A stretch of 64,000 nucleotides of DNA from Williamsoniiplasma luminosum (GTDB lineage: Bacteria; Bacillota_I; Bacilli_A; Mycoplasmatales; Mycoplasmataceae): the NCBI RefSeq assembly GCF_002803985.1, contig NZ_CP024963.1:967561-1031560 (forward strand), in the 5' to 3' direction. The notes under the pieces are model-generated. The model was not told the DNA's origin and did not search any database. It saw only the letters and a program-made list of their open reading frames with translations. Position 1 is the stretch's first letter. The number at the start of each line of letters is the position of its first letter. Made by a program: the position numbers and the translations under genes. This document shows, in pieces, positions 1-17,341 of this stretch.

Positions 1-3000
1 TAGTGGCAAGGCAATTTTAATTTTCACCAAAGCCATTGGAATTGTATATTTAATAAACAATCACATTGTCAGCATTCCTAAACTCGTTGCCAGAACAGCC
101 ACTGGGGTAAAAATTCAGAGCATTAATGAGTGAAATTCGCGCATTGTATAACCTTGAATACGCATATAATTCATAAAGTTCTTATATCTTCTGATAAAAA
201 TATCAGTAATTAAATAAATGGTAATCACCCCAGTCACAATAAAGATTGGAATAATAATTGTGGCAAAAACAAGGGCGGCTGAAATTAAATTTTGCATCGC
301 CATTTTATTCATATCAACATATTCTGTGAAACCAATTCCGGTTTTGAAATATTTGACAATTCCAGCTGTGGCGTTATTACCATTAATTGATTGCAAAATT
401 AGTTTTTGCAATTGGTCAGAGATCATGGGGTTACTACTCATTTTAGCATTACTTCAAACATTTACATGCTGACCATCAGCCAACGTTTGAGTCTGATCAA
501 TTGCTTCTGAAATTCCAAGTAATTCATTGGCATATTTTTGATCTAAATAAATTTTATCCCCATCATATAAATCTTCAATCGCGACAACTTTTAATTTTTT
601 CGATGAACCTTGTTTAACTAATTTATTAGTGAATAAATTATTTTGTAAAGCAATATTCATTCAATTATTAGTTCCTGAAAGTAATAGGTCTTGACCGATT
701 TCAATTGCTTGCCCATCTTCATATTTAAGAATATCAAATGGGTAAATTCTGTTAGTTTTTTGTTTGTAAGTCTTTTTATTTGCATATTCTTGATATTGCT
801 CATTTACTGTTTTAAATAATTCTTGATTGAATTTATTTTTATCTAAATCTAAAAAGACATTTTTTAAGTTGTAATAAGGTTCATACCTCTTAGACAAGTA
901 ATCATAATAATAAAAATTATTTGAAGTTGATGGATCATTATCGTATGTCATTTTAGTTAAATCAATATCATATAAATCAACAACATTATCTTTACCACCT
1001 AAATCATATTTTCATGCCCCAGGTTCAATTACTTCAATTTCACTTTTTTGATTTGAAAAGGCAAGTTTTTGTATATTCATATTTAGATTAAATGAATCAC
1101 CAACTTTTAAATTTTGTAAAGCTAATTTTTTACTAATTGTGATTGGGATATAATCCAATGTTTCATTATGGGCAATGATTGATCGATTGTTTAGTTGCAG
1201 TTTAGGATTTGGATGCTCTGTATTAACTCCAAAACCAATGATTTTTGTATCATCAGCATTATCAATTGTTCCTTCAATTTTGGTAAATAATTCATCTTCA
1301 TTTGGATTGACGGGAATTGAAGAAAAGTTAAAACTAAAGTTTTTAATTTCTTTTGGGTCTTTATCTCATAGTTCTTTTGTCGCTGAAGGAAGTAGGTTAT
1401 TGGACATATATTTAATATTTTCTTCATAACCTTTTTTCTCATCATCAATCGGTTTTTGTCCTAACAACATTGGGAAAATTTTACTAGTTAATTGGTTGAA
1501 TTTTTTTTCTACAATACTACGACTTTCTTCATTGATTTTGCTTGCATAATCTAAAACTTGATCCATCACACCAACAGAGATTAACCCACCTTTAAAGGTT
1601 AAGAAGTTTTTGAAAAGAATTGATTCAAAAACATTTCGATATTCTTCTCCATTATCTTTTTTTCAATACTCTAAATCCTTTTGATCTACAAAACCAACAT
1701 ATTCGTTTGCTTTTTCTTTTTTAGGAATATAAACATTAAAAATTGAAGCTTCGAGATTACTATTTTTAGGATCATTTTCATGAGCATAAAATGAGTATCT
1801 TGTTAAAGGATTATTTGAGAGTGTATTGATGTAAGAATAGTTATTATTATAGTGAATATTTCGATAAAATTCATTGGTCATGGAATTCAAAATCGATGGA
1901 ATCGAAGCGGCAAAAAAGATTACTAAACTGGCAATAAATAAGACTGAGAAAAAGACTAATAAATCTTTTCAAGAACTGGCTAAAATTACTAATTTTAATT
2001 TTGAATTAAATCTAACAACCGGAATTTTAGAAAAGACTTTCTTTAAAAAGAGATTTGGCCGCATGCTTTTAGCTGGGGATAGCAAGATAATTGGTGATTG
2101 TTTAATCACAAAATAAGTAGTCATGAAAACCATTCCAATGACAATCACAGCTAAAGCAAATAATTCGATTAATAACACTTTTCAATCAATATTAAAGACG
2201 CTTGGGATATTAAAATATCGTTCAAATGTCGTCATAAAGATTGGTTGAAGTGCTAAACTAATTCCCCAACCAATTAAGGTGACAAAAATGACTGGAATTA
2301 ACATATAGGAAATATAATTAACTAAAATTTTAAAATTAGAAACTCCTAAAGCTTTTAGATTCCCGATTTGACCTCGTTCTGTATTAATAACTTTTTTAAA
2401 GATTGTATAAATCACAAAACATAATGCAGCAATAAAGATGACAGTAAAAATGATTGAAATTAACACAAATTTTTGAAGTGTTGATGGAAATAGTGTACTT
2501 CTAAAATTCAATAGTGGTGTTTTGGCATATTCTTGAATTTTAGTTGTTGTTAATTCATCATTTAATTGATGATTATTTAAGGCAGTTGCAACTTCTTTTA
2601 ATTTCATGACATTATCTGCTAAATATGTTGAGAAAACCTTTTTATCATTGATTAAATCATGAGGACTACCAGAATTATGAATTAAATATGCTCGACTTAC
2701 ATCTTGAAATTTACCAGGATCAACTCCACCATTAAACATTTTAGAAAATGTGCTACTACTAATATAATAAATGGCTTCATTTTCTTGATTAGTTAAAATA
2801 TCGTCTTCATAAATAATCGGATAAATGTTTAAGCTATCAGCTCCGGTTGCATCTAAACGATATTGAGCATTAGATCCCATTGATCCTGGAAAAATATTAT
2901 ATACTTGACCAAGTTTTAACTTGTTGAATTCAGCATATCCATTTGAAACCATAAAACTATTTTCTGTAAAAAGATCGGGACTATCATTTTTTTTGAAAAA

Positions 3001-4233
3001 TGAATAAAGATCTTCATTATAGAAAGTGACATTAAATTTGTCAGAATCTTCTAGTTTGTGATTGTAGAATGAAGAAATATACCTGAATTTATGTCCATTC
3101 GCATCTCACATAACAGCTTCATTTGTTGTTCTAATTTTAAAATTACTTAGATCACTCAATAAATTAAAATAACTTTCAAATCATTTTCTTTGAGTTAATG
3201 GATTATCATTTATATGGTATCCATTCACATATAAACCTGTTTTTAAAATAGTTGTAGCATCATGTTTTTTAATGTTAAAACTTGCATAATTTTTATATAA
3301 ATTATACTCACTAGCATCAGAAATTGGATCAAAAATTTCTTTATAAAGATTAACATCTTCAACAAACTCATATTTTTCTATATCTTTTCCATCGGAATCT
3401 GTTGCTTTGATAATTTGTCCAATTCGCCCAACTGTTTCTTTATCATTTTTTGGATTATTAATATAATCTTCAACTGCTTGACTAGGATTGTTGCCTATAT
3501 TTTTTTCATAAACTTTGACCAATTCTTGTTTAATTGAGTAAGTTAGTGAAGAGTTATTTAAAGCAAACATATAATCAAAAATATCCAAAGCTGATTTTGT
3601 TTGTTGTGGATTTAAACTACCTTCAAAACCATTGTTTTTAGCATACAATTGTCCGATTAAAGAATTTTTGAAATATTTTGAACCAAAGTTAAATTTATAA
3701 AAATCTCCAAATTTTCCACTTTTGACAACATCGATTTTTTTGGCTTCTGAGAATTTTAAAACTCGACCATCATCTTTGGGAGCGAATGGTTTATCTTTAG
3801 TTGTATCAGATTCTGTGTCTCCAAAATGGAAATTAAAATATTTTTTATCACCATATTCAAAAATTGAAGATTTATATGAATTTACTGGACCAGTTACAAA
3901 CTTATATTTAAGCAATGCTGAATCTTTTTCGTCACCAAAAGTTAGGGTTGGAAAAAACCCTAACTTTTCGTTTCCTACTAATTCTGTGTTAAATGAAAAC
4001 CATGGCGTAAATGTTTGCGTATCATTACTTGGATATCCACTTGAAGTGTATCTAAAAGAGTAATCATGCTTTTCATAATTTCTGTTAATTTGATTATTGA
4101 TATTTTTTAAATTGACCGAAACAATTCCGAGCGTCGATGTTAAAACAACTGTAATTGTAATCAAAATTAAATATATGAAAAATTGCAAATAATCTTTTAA
4201 GAGTCGTTTTAGACCATTTTTAAATAAAAGCAT
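1..4233 (-). CDS. FtsX-like ABC transporter permease (3' end outside window)
   Basis: Large membrane protein of the FtsX/MacB permease type, at least 1411 residues, running off the left edge. One frame is open throughout if TGA is tryptophan. A membrane helix lies at residues about 15-40, then a large outside domain. A helix cluster at about 590-705 contains the FtsX-like stretch after ERGQIGNLKALGVS. Another helix is near 755-785, then a second outside domain and a second FtsX-like helix pair from about 1310. Two outside domains plus two FtsX blocks fit mollicute permeases that act with an ABC ATPase to move lipids or lipoproteins; the ATPase is not in the window. ATG at 4233 follows TAGGAGA about 11 nt upstream. 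The lipoprotein gene ends 16 nt upstream, so the two are probably cotranscribed. Substrate is unknown. Confidence 0.85.
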
Positions 4234-4249
4234 TTTCTATATTGTTCTC

Positions 4250-6553
4250 CTAATAAATGTTAAAGAATTCCTTTCCATTTTGATCAAAACTTTTGATTGT
4301 TGTTATTACTCAATATGGGTTATTTGGATTGTCTGAGATATTTTCTCAGGAAATTTTATATGTGTGATTAACATCTTTATAATCTTGGTAATTACCCAAT
4401 CCATCATAATTCTGTAAATCTTTAGCGGCAATAACGTTTTGTTCAACACCTAGAACTTTTCCTGATTTTTTAGTTAAATCTAATTTATCTATTAGAGCTG
4501 TATTAGTTTCGCTGATAACATCTTTTTGATGTTCAATAATTGTTTGGTATGGATTGAAATTTTGATCTACATTAACTTTTTTAAATTGTTGATTCGCAGT
4601 TGATGTAGTGTCCCCTTTTCCTGTGTAGTTTAAAGTATAGTGCATTTTTGCACCCTTTTGACTATTGCTAGTTGATTCGAATTTTACTTCTGTCATATTC
4701 CAAAAATTATTATCATATAAGTTTGATATAACGTTTTCGTGAGCTTTTTCCATCCCTTGACTAGTGCTATTTCCAAACTTACTAAAGAATTCTTTAAATT
4801 CCTTTTTTCCAGGAACTACAGATTCATTTTTAACTCCTTCATACAAACCTTTTAAAACAGAATCATCAACATATTTGTCGCCTTTATAACCTAACAGTTC
4901 CAAAAAGTTAGATTGCTCATTTGAACTTAATTCTCTAAAATATTTTTTGTCTTTAAATTTTTCAATTACAGCCAACAATTGATCTTGATAAGGTTTTTCA
5001 CTAACAGCTTTATAAATATTTTTAGCATAATTTAATAAATTGATACCAGCATCAGGTTGCTCCAATACAGAGTTTCAATCACCAGGAACCATTTTACTAA
5101 TGATATTATGATAAACTGTTGCGAATGGAGTATTGTTTGTTTTTCTATCTTCAAAATATTTTTGATAAAAATTTTTTTTGCCTTCTGTTGTTGTATCAAG
5201 TTTAGATTCTTTATCCAATAAATTTATAATGTCAACAATGTCTTTAGCATTAGTTCCTGGATTGTTTATATCTCTTCCTTGTTTATTAAATAAATATTGT
5301 ATATTAAGTTCTTTTGTTGGAGAAACCCCATTAACTGGTTCTGGCGCTTTATCTAATGCATCAATTTTAGACCATGTGTTTTCAGGAAACTCATTTCTGT
5401 GTTTTTTAAAGGTTTCTCAAATTTTGGTGATAAGCGAAAAGGTAATACCTTGCATAGTTTGAAATGTTGTTCCTGGAATAAATCCTGGAAGCCCAGGTAT
5501 AATAATAGGGGGAAAATTTGGATCAACAATCATAGGTAATAAAAAGTTACTAAATTCTGCTAAATTTAAAGCACCAGATTTTGTAGATGAAAAATTTTCA
5601 AGTAATGATGCCATTAAAGAAATTTTACCGTCAAGATTTAGTTTTCCTGCTGTCGCAGTTATTAAAGCTCCGGTCGAGTTAAATTTAAAACCATGAACCG
5701 TAGATTTAAAATCAGTATTATCATCAGCCTTTAAAAAAATTAATCCTTTATCCAATTTGTTTTGAACACCCTGATCTTTATAATCTCTTGATTGACTAGC
5801 ATTTCCAGCATATAAAATCGAATTATATCAAGCATATCCTGATCCATTGGTACCTTTATTATTTTCATTTGCACTTGATTTTGGACCTTCTGTACCATTA
5901 GTATTTGTTGGGTATGCTCCATCAAAACCATTGTGTAATAAGTAATTTGATAAAGCGCCAGTGTCTTGAATTCCTCATGCTAAATTACGTCTATTTTCAT
6001 CAGCTGAAAGTTTTGCATTTTTACCTAAACCAGCAGCATATCCCATTGCATTGTCTTTTTTCTTGTTGTATCCAACATTACCACCTTTAGAAAAGGTATC
6101 TTCGAAATACCCTTTGCTATCAGACCCTGGATTAAACATTTTTTGATAAAAGTTATCATCATACATTCCCATCACATAACTGGCAAACATTCCAGCATAA
6201 CCATCTTCATCAAAACCTTTTATTCATGGAGCTAAAAGGTTTTTATAATTAGAAATTTTACTTCCTAAATTAATTTTTTGTTCATTATATTTATATGCCA
6301 CAGGCATTTGCATCGCTGTTGCTTGAGGGGTTAGATACATTGATAAAACTTCATTCACATTGTAATTTAAGTTTTCATGTCTCCCACCAATAATTAATCT
6401 TGAAATAAAGTTAGCCCCATCTAACATTTCGGCTTGAAGCGGTGTTAAATTACTGTTTTTATCTTCTTGGTTATTGTGAACACAAGAAACAACAGTTAAG
6501 GCTGAGGAGGCAACAAAAATTGTTGTCCCTAAAAAGCTTAATAATTTTTTCAT
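4250..6553 (-). CDS. large mollicute surface lipoprotein (767 aa)
   Basis: Starts MKKLLSFLGTTIF with a hydrophobic signal peptide and a lipobox VVSC (Cys at about residue 24), so it should be a lipid-anchored outer-face protein. The frame is continuous with several TGA tryptophan codons and ends in TAG at 4250. AAGGAAA precedes the ATG. No enzymatic motif was recognised. It resembles by layout the long lipoproteins found next to FtsX-type permeases in Mesoplasma and Spiroplasma (some are annotated MOLPALP family; this assignment is from memory and untested). Directly upstream of the permease, it probably works with it as a ligand-binding or docking partner. Confidence 0.8.
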
Positions 6554-6840
6554 ATATTTAATTTCCTTTTTTATAAGTTAAGACCTAATCAAATATTCAA
6601 TTTCGCAAAAAAAATATTTGATTAAGGAGAGAACTTAATCCTATTTTTAAAAATGGATCTTTTTTAAAACCTATTTTAATAGATGATTAATCTATTTACA
6701 TAGGTCAATCTCATAATATCTCAGAAATGACTAAAATAATCTTTTTGGACCCAAAAAAGTGAAAAAAAATCAAAACTTAACATTGTTTTTGACCATAAAA
6801 GAGACATTAAACTTTGGCATAGATGTCGATTAAAACCTTT

Positions 6841-6966
6841 AACCACAAGCAAAAAGGTGGTAAATATGACAACGATACAAATCAACACAGTCAGCAATGA
6901 CTTTGAACATAAAAGCTTTAAGTGCTTAATTAATACATGCATTTACCACCTTTTTTGCTTGTTGTT
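6841..6966. repeat. inverted repeat, 25-bp arms around a 74-nt loop
   Basis: The arm CAAGCAAAAAGGTGGTAAAT at 6846-6865 is matched in reverse complement at 6941-6961 with one extra T, and pairing extends a few bases further with one mismatch. There is no T-run directly after either arm that would make it a simple terminator. It may be an RNA hairpin or the footprint of a small mobile element. Confidence 0.6.
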
Positions 6967-7273
6967 AATTTATAAAATTATTTAATTCTAATCATTTAGA
7001 GCAGAAAGATGATGAAATTTAACAAACACATTTTTATTGCTAAAACTAAAGTTAAACTTCTTCCCAGATTTGAAAATGGAAAATTAATCAGACAAATGGA
7101 ATAGGTTGAATTTGGTGTATTGATCTAAACGAAATCATCAGTCTTATGCTTTAATAAAATAGTCATTGATTTATTTTTTATTACTTGTGTCTCACTCAAT
7201 TAGATAAAGATTTTATATTAAAAAATTTAAACGATGATTATAAATTTGCAAGACATATTAAAAAACTCAAACA

Positions 7274-7309
7274 AAAAACTGCTTAAAATTAAGTTTTTAA
7301 GCAGTTTTT
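7274..7309 (-). terminator. rho-independent terminator after first 6-phospho-beta-glucosidase
   Basis: Perfect 15-bp stem (7274-7288 with 7295-7309) with T-runs on either side, 20 bp after the stop codon of the minus-strand gene. It could work in both directions. Confidence 0.85.
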
Positions 7310-7328
7310 ATTTTATTAATTAATAAAC

Positions 7329-8777
<1,449 letters not shown>

Positions 8778-8800
8778 ATTTTATCCCTTATTCTTGCTCA

Positions 8801-11455
8801 TTAATTTCTATTTGTTTTTCTTAATTCTTGTTTTTGTAATTTTGAAAATTTAACATCTTTTTTAGATGTAAATCCATAACTAATAAAAATTGAATTGATT
8901 GCATTATAATATTGATTATAAATTTTTTCTGACAGATTAGAATTTGTTAGTTTGTATAATTTATCTGCAATTTTTTTTGCTTTCAAATTATTTTCTTCAG
9001 TTAATTTCCCAACTTCAGCTTCAATTGGGTTATTGTTTTGTCGTGCTTGTTGTAATAATTTTTCTAATTCTTTAATTTTAGAAGCATATTTTGGTACATT
9101 AATTTGATCCACAATATTTTCCATTTTATTCATTAACTGGTCAGTGTTTTTTGTGTCTTCTAAATTTGCTTGTTTTTTAGAAAAACGTTTTGCTAAACTT
9201 TCTTTGCGTTCTAATTCTTTGCCTTCTAAGGTACTAATTTTGCTTTGTAATGTTTGCATTTTGCCCATGTTTTTTTCAAAAACTTTAATTTTATCAGTCA
9301 CTTCTTTGTTACTGTAAAAAGTTTTTAATTCATCAATTTCTTGTTGCAATTGAGAATCAACAACAACATTTTGATTTTTTAAAAAATTATCTAAAGATCT
9401 TGTTGCTTTGTAAACACCAAATTTTTCGCTAGGTCTTTCTTTACAAAAGAACATGACTAATATGATCGGAACAGCAATACAAATAGCTCATCCAACTAAT
9501 GTTGCTATCAGTGATTTAGTATCACCATTTGGACCATTTGCATTCAGAATTGAAAGTACTCCTCCCATTCCGGTTTGAATTCCAGCATAATATTTAGCTC
9601 CCATTATACCAGCAACAAACCCTCCAGCACCAGCTCCGACACAACCAAATATGAAAGGTCTAACTTTGGGTAAATTGACCCCGAACATATGCGGCTCTGG
9701 AACTCCGAAAATTCCTGCAGGAATACCTGCATAAAGTATTTGTTTAATAGTTGCGTTTTTAGTGATTATCAAATAACCAACAGATGCACCAACTTGACCC
9801 AAAACTCCAATTGGAGTACCAATGTTTAAATCGATTGTTTTCAACCCTTGAATATATGGGTCGGGATCATTCATCATTGGCATATGCAATATCATCCCTA
9901 ATGCTCAATGAGCCCCTGAAATAACTATGATTTCCCATAAGAATGCAAAGATTCCAATTCCAAATCCATAAGGCACTTTGTTAAGCCATGAGAAAATATA
10001 TCCGACACTAGATTCAAAAACAGAAATAATTGGTCCAACTACAAAGAAGGCCAAAATAGAAGCTGCCAAAATAGTGAATGTAGGAACTGTTAACATTAAA
10101 CTTCAATTTGCAAATCTTTTTTTAGCAAATTTTTCTACTTTAACAGCTATATATGCAATGATTGTGGTTGTAATGATTGAACCAGGTGATGGTCCTATTT
10201 TCATCCAAACAAAATCAAGACCTTGCATTTTGGAAGTAATTAAAGGAAAGCTCCAAGGTGATGCACTAACACCATTAGTTAATGGGTTATAAACTAAACT
10301 CCCTTTATAAAGAAGTGGGGCTGTTAAAATCAACCCAAGAGCAACTCCGATTATTGGGGTGCCACCAAAATATTTAACTCCATTATATGTAAAGTAAATA
10401 CCCATAAATACCAAGGCTCCACCAGCAATTAAATATACAAATTGAGTTATTAGAGTATAAGAAGCAAAATTAGCACTTGGAGAGACATTTTGAATTGCTC
10501 CTGTTTGTTGCAAAATGGCTTGAACAGCATTTATTAATCCGACCCCAATCATAACCGGAATGGCCGGCATAATAATACCTTTGATTAAAGCTAAAATTGA
10601 TTTACCCAAACCTTGTTTTTCAGCTTTAACATTTTTTAAATCAAAATTTTGAGCTTGTTGGGCATGAAATAGATAGTTATCTAAACCATCTTTAATTTTT
10701 TCGACTTCTCCACCAATAATAATTTGCAATTCATTTTTATTTCAATGAATTCCTTTGACAATATCGATTTTTTTTAGTGTGTCTATATCCACCAATTCTT
10801 TATCTTTAACAACAAAACGCAAACGACTAACACAATTATAGTATCGACTATAGTTATTTTTACCTCCAACTTGATCATAAATTTTTCCAGCCAATTCTTC
10901 TCACCGATTAGTGAACCTGATTCCATTTTTCAATGCTTCTTTGAAATTGATTAATTTTGGTTTGTCAACTTCCTCATCTATTTTTGGTTGTTCATAATGC
11001 AGTGTTGCAATTGGTTCACCTTGTTTTACTAATCCATACTTGATATCTTGAATTGTTCAACCAGGGTTGTCGTTAGCGTCAATAACCATTGGTGTTGAAG
11101 TTAATAATTTATGCTTTTTAATTTCAGTTCAATTAACTTCAACAATTTCGGTTTTGGCATCAATCTTTTGACCATTTTTAACCTTCATATCAAAAGGTTT
11201 GCCTTCTAATGAAACGGTTTCTAATCCTAAATGCATCAGAATCGTTGGTCCTTGATTAGCTTTTATATGAATCGCGTGTTTAGTATCAAAAATATTAACA
11301 ATTTCACCCTTAGCAAAAGGGCTAAAAAATTTTCGACTTTTAGGATCAATATAAAAACCATCACCAAGCATTTTTTCAGCAAAAACTGGATCAGATATTT
11401 TTTCTATCGGTTTAATCTCTCCATCAGCTGGAGAGTAAATGACAATTTTTTCCAT
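8801..11455 (-). CDS. beta-glucoside PTS permease, domains IIA-IIB-IIC plus coiled-coil tail (copy 1)
   Basis: Imports and phosphorylates beta-glucosides. 884 residues. IIA (about 1-108) has the phosphorylated His75 in ILMHLGLET and the second conserved His60. IIB has the active Cys208 in NCVSRLRF. IIC follows with many helices and GVPEP (about 584-588), matching the GITEP sugar-site motif of the glucoside family. After IIC, residues about 690-884 form a charged, heptad-like coiled coil not normally present in this family. The order IIA-IIB-IIC differs from the usual BglF order IIB-IIC-IIA. ATG is preceded by AGGAGG. Coupled to the glucosidase 23 nt downstream. Confidence 0.9.
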
Positions 11456-11535
11456 TCTTTTGATTATCCTCCTAAAAATATTCTATTATGGAGGCATTTT
11501 TTTATTTTCTTTTTTGAAACAAGAAGTGGGATTAA

Positions 11536-11566
11536 AAAAATACTTTCTATTTTGGAAAGTATTTTT
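11536..11566 (-). terminator. terminator between copy 2 glucosidase and copy 1 PTS gene
   Basis: Stem AAAATACTTTC with GAAAGTATTTT, followed on the minus strand by a T-run. It lies between the glucosidase stop (11596) and the next PTS start (11455), so each PTS-glucosidase pair may be a separate transcript. Confidence 0.75.
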
Positions 11567-11595
11567 AAAAATATAGAATATAGAAATATCGAAAA

Positions 11596-13044
<1,449 letters not shown>

Positions 13045-13073
13045 ATTATTTCCCCCTATCTTTAATATAATTG

Positions 13074-15734
13074 TTATTTAGTATTTGTTGCTTTTAGTTC
13101 TTGTTTTTCTAATTTTGAAAATTTCACATCTTTTTTAGAAGTAAATCCATAATTAATATAAACCGAATTAATCGCATTATAGTATTTATTAGAAATTTTT
13201 TCTGTTAGTTCAGAATTTGTTAATTTGTGTACTTTATCACCAATTTTTTTAACTTTTAAAATGTTGTCTTGAGTTAATCTTTCAACTTCTGCCTCAATTG
13301 GGGCATTATTATCACGTGCTTGTTGTAACATTTTTTCTAACTCGGCAATTTTAGCATCATATTTTGGTGTGTTAATTTTATTTACAATTTGATCTAATTT
13401 TTTCATAATTTGATCAACGTTTTTTTGTTCTTCTAATTTTGCTTGAACTTTAGCAAAACGTTTTGCTAAAGTTTCTTTACGCTCTAAATTTTTAGTTTCT
13501 AAAATATTAATTTTATTTTCTAAAGTTTGGATTTTAGCCATGTGATTTTCAAAAAGTTTAATTTTTTTTGTTACTTCTTTATTGTTGTAGAAAGTTTTTA
13601 AATCATCAACTTCTTGTTGTAAGTTAGCATCCATAGTAACATTTTTATTTATTAAGAAACGATTTAAGGATTTAGTTGCTTGATAAACACCAACTTTTTC
13701 ACTAGGTCTTTCTTTACAAAAGAAGACAGTTAATAATATTGGAATAGCGAATGATAGAATAAATCCAACCAAGGTCGCTATTAAGGATTTAGTGTCTCCG
13801 TTCGGACCATTAGCGGCTAATAGTGACAAAACTCCTCCCATTCCAGTATTAACACCGGCATAAAATTTTGCCCCCATTAAAGCAGCAACCCATCCGGCGA
13901 TGGCAGCACCTGCACAACCAAAGAAAAACGGTTTAACTCTTGGTAAATTAATTCCAAAAATTTCTGGTTCTGGAATTCCAAATAACCCGATAGGAATACC
14001 TGCATAAAGTATTTGTCTAATTGTTGCATTTTTAGTAGTGAATAGAAACCCCATAGCTGCTGCAACTTGACCAAAAACCGCTGTTGTACCACCAACAATT
14101 ATATCAATTGTTTTTAATCCTTGAATATAAGGATCAGGATCATTTAACATTGGTTGAGTAAGAACAGCTCACAATGCGAATTGTGCCCCTCAAATAACTA
14201 GAATCTCTCAAAAAAAGGCAAACACAGCAACCGAAAGTCCGAAAGGAATCTTATTAACCCAAGAAAATATATATGCTATTATACCTTCAACAACTGACAT
14301 AATTGGACCAACTACAAAGAATGCGGTAACTGATGCTATAAAAATAGTAAATGTAGAAACTGACAAAGTTAAACTTCAATCTGGAAATGTTCTTTTAGCA
14401 AATTTTTCTGCTCGAACAGTTATATAAGCGATGACAGAAGATGTAAGAAGCGAACCTGGTGATGGTCCTATTTTCATTCATACAAAATCAAGGCCATCAA
14501 TCTTCGAAGTTAATATAGGTAAACTTCAAGGAGTTGCTGACATACCACCAGTTAATGGATCATAAGATAAATTGCCTTTAAATATAACTGGGGCTGTGAA
14601 AATTAGTCCCATAGTAAGCCCAAGTAAAGGATTACCACCAAAATATTTCACACCATTATACGTAAAAAATATTCCCATAAATAGTGTGGCACCACCCGCA
14701 ATTAGATATACAAGTTGTGTTGCCAAAGTGTATGAACCAAAATGAGCACTTGGAGAAACATTTTGAATTGCTCCAGCTTGTTGCAAAACAGCCGCAAGAG
14801 CATTTAATATACCAACCCCAATCGTTATAGGAATTGATGGCAATACAATACCTCTAACTAAATTTATAATCGACTTACCAAAATTTTGCTTTTCTTTATG
14901 ACCTTTTTGGTTTTTTAAAACAAAACCTGGCTCTTCTTGTAAATGCATTAGATAGTTGTCTAAACCATCTTTAACTTTTTCAACTTCACCACCAATTATG
15001 ACTTGGAATTCACCTTTGTTTCAACTAGTGCCTTTTACAACATCTATTTTTTTTATTTTATTTACGTTTACTAGTTTTTCATCTTTAATATTGAATCTTA
15101 AACGAGTTGCACAATTATAATATCTAGTATAATTAGTTTTTCCACCAACGAGATCATAAATATTTCTCGCTAGTTCTTCATATCGATTACTAAACCTGAT
15201 TCCATTTTTCAATGCTTCTTTAAGATTGATAGGTTTGGCTTTATAAACTTCTTTTTTGATAATTGGTTGCGTATAGGATAGAGTTGCAATTGGTTCGCCT
15301 TGTTTTACTAATCCATATTTGACATTTTCAATTGTTCAACCCGGATTGTCATTAGGGTCAATAACTATCGGAGTAGAAGTTGCTAATTTATGTTTTTTAA
15401 TTGCAGTTCAATCAACATCAACTAATTCAGTTTTTAAATTAACTTCTTGACCCGTGTTAACCTTCACATCAAAAGGCTGGCCTGCTAAATTAATTGTGTC
15501 TAATCCTAAATGCATTAAAATTGTGGGGCCTTGATCAGCTTTTATATGAATTGCATGTTTGGTGTCAAAAATATTGACAATTTCACCCTTAACAAATGGG
15601 CTGAACATTTTTTTATTTTTAGGTTCAATATAAAAACCATCACCGAGCATTTTTTCAGCAAAAACTGGATCAGATATTTTTTCTATCGGTTTAATCTCTC
15701 CATCAACTGGAGAGTAAATGATAATTTTTTCCAT
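13074..15734 (-). CDS. beta-glucoside PTS permease IIA-IIB-IIC plus coiled-coil tail (copy 2)
   Basis: 886 residues. IIA carries ILMHLGLDT (His75), IIB carries NCATRLRF (Cys208), and IIC carries GIPEPEIFG. The last ~190 residues are a coiled coil rich in Lys, Glu, Leu and Ile, almost the same as in copy 3. Compared with copy 1 the IIB active-site segment reads CATRLRF rather than CVSRLRF. A run of 16 T lies about 42 bp upstream (15776-15791). ATG at 15734 follows AGGAGG. Sugar specificity cannot be read from sequence; it could prefer cellobiose, arbutin or salicin-type glucosides. Confidence 0.9.
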
Positions 15735-15775
15735 TTTTTTGATTATCCTCCTGAAAATATTCTATTCTCGATACA

Positions 15776-15791
15776 TTTTTTTTTTTTTTTT
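15776..15791. repeat. homopolymer of 16 T
   Basis: Located between the terminator of glucosidase copy 3 and the start of PTS copy 2, on the minus strand a poly-A tract just upstream of the RBS region. The matching spot before PTS copy 1 has only 7 T, so the tract length varies between copies. Confidence 0.8.
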
Positions 15792-15813
15792 GTTGAGCTA
15801 GATAAAAATAAAA

Positions 15814-15840
15814 AAATACTTTCTACCACAGAAAGTATTT
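15814..15840 (-). terminator. terminator after copy 3 glucosidase
   Basis: Stem AAATACTTTC with GAAAGTATTT and A/T-rich flanks, 24 bp after the stop of copy 3, at the same relative place as the one at 11536. Confidence 0.75.
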
Positions 15841-15863
15841 TTTATAATATAAGATAATCAGGC

Positions 15864-17312
<1,449 letters not shown>

Positions 17313-17341
17313 ATTATTTCCCCCTATCTTTAATATAATTG

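Larger units (their letters stand above)
6554..7328. other. 775-bp intergenic region with degenerate sequence
   Basis: No intact gene was found. It holds a 25-bp inverted repeat (6841-6866 and 6941-6966) and, near its right end, the terminator of the glucosidase gene. On the + strand a short in-frame stretch ending ARHIKKLKQKTA then stop (about 7200-7287) looks like the tail of a decayed gene, but its upstream part is broken in all frames and no family was recognised. Confidence 0.5.

Noticed and set aside
5740..5931. 63-codon ORF on the minus strand inside the lipoprotein
   Set aside because: Different frame from the lipoprotein, which is continuous through this region.
6721..6942. 73-codon ORF on the minus strand
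   Set aside because: No RBS, overlaps the inverted repeat, and the hydrophobic composition fits AT-rich noise.
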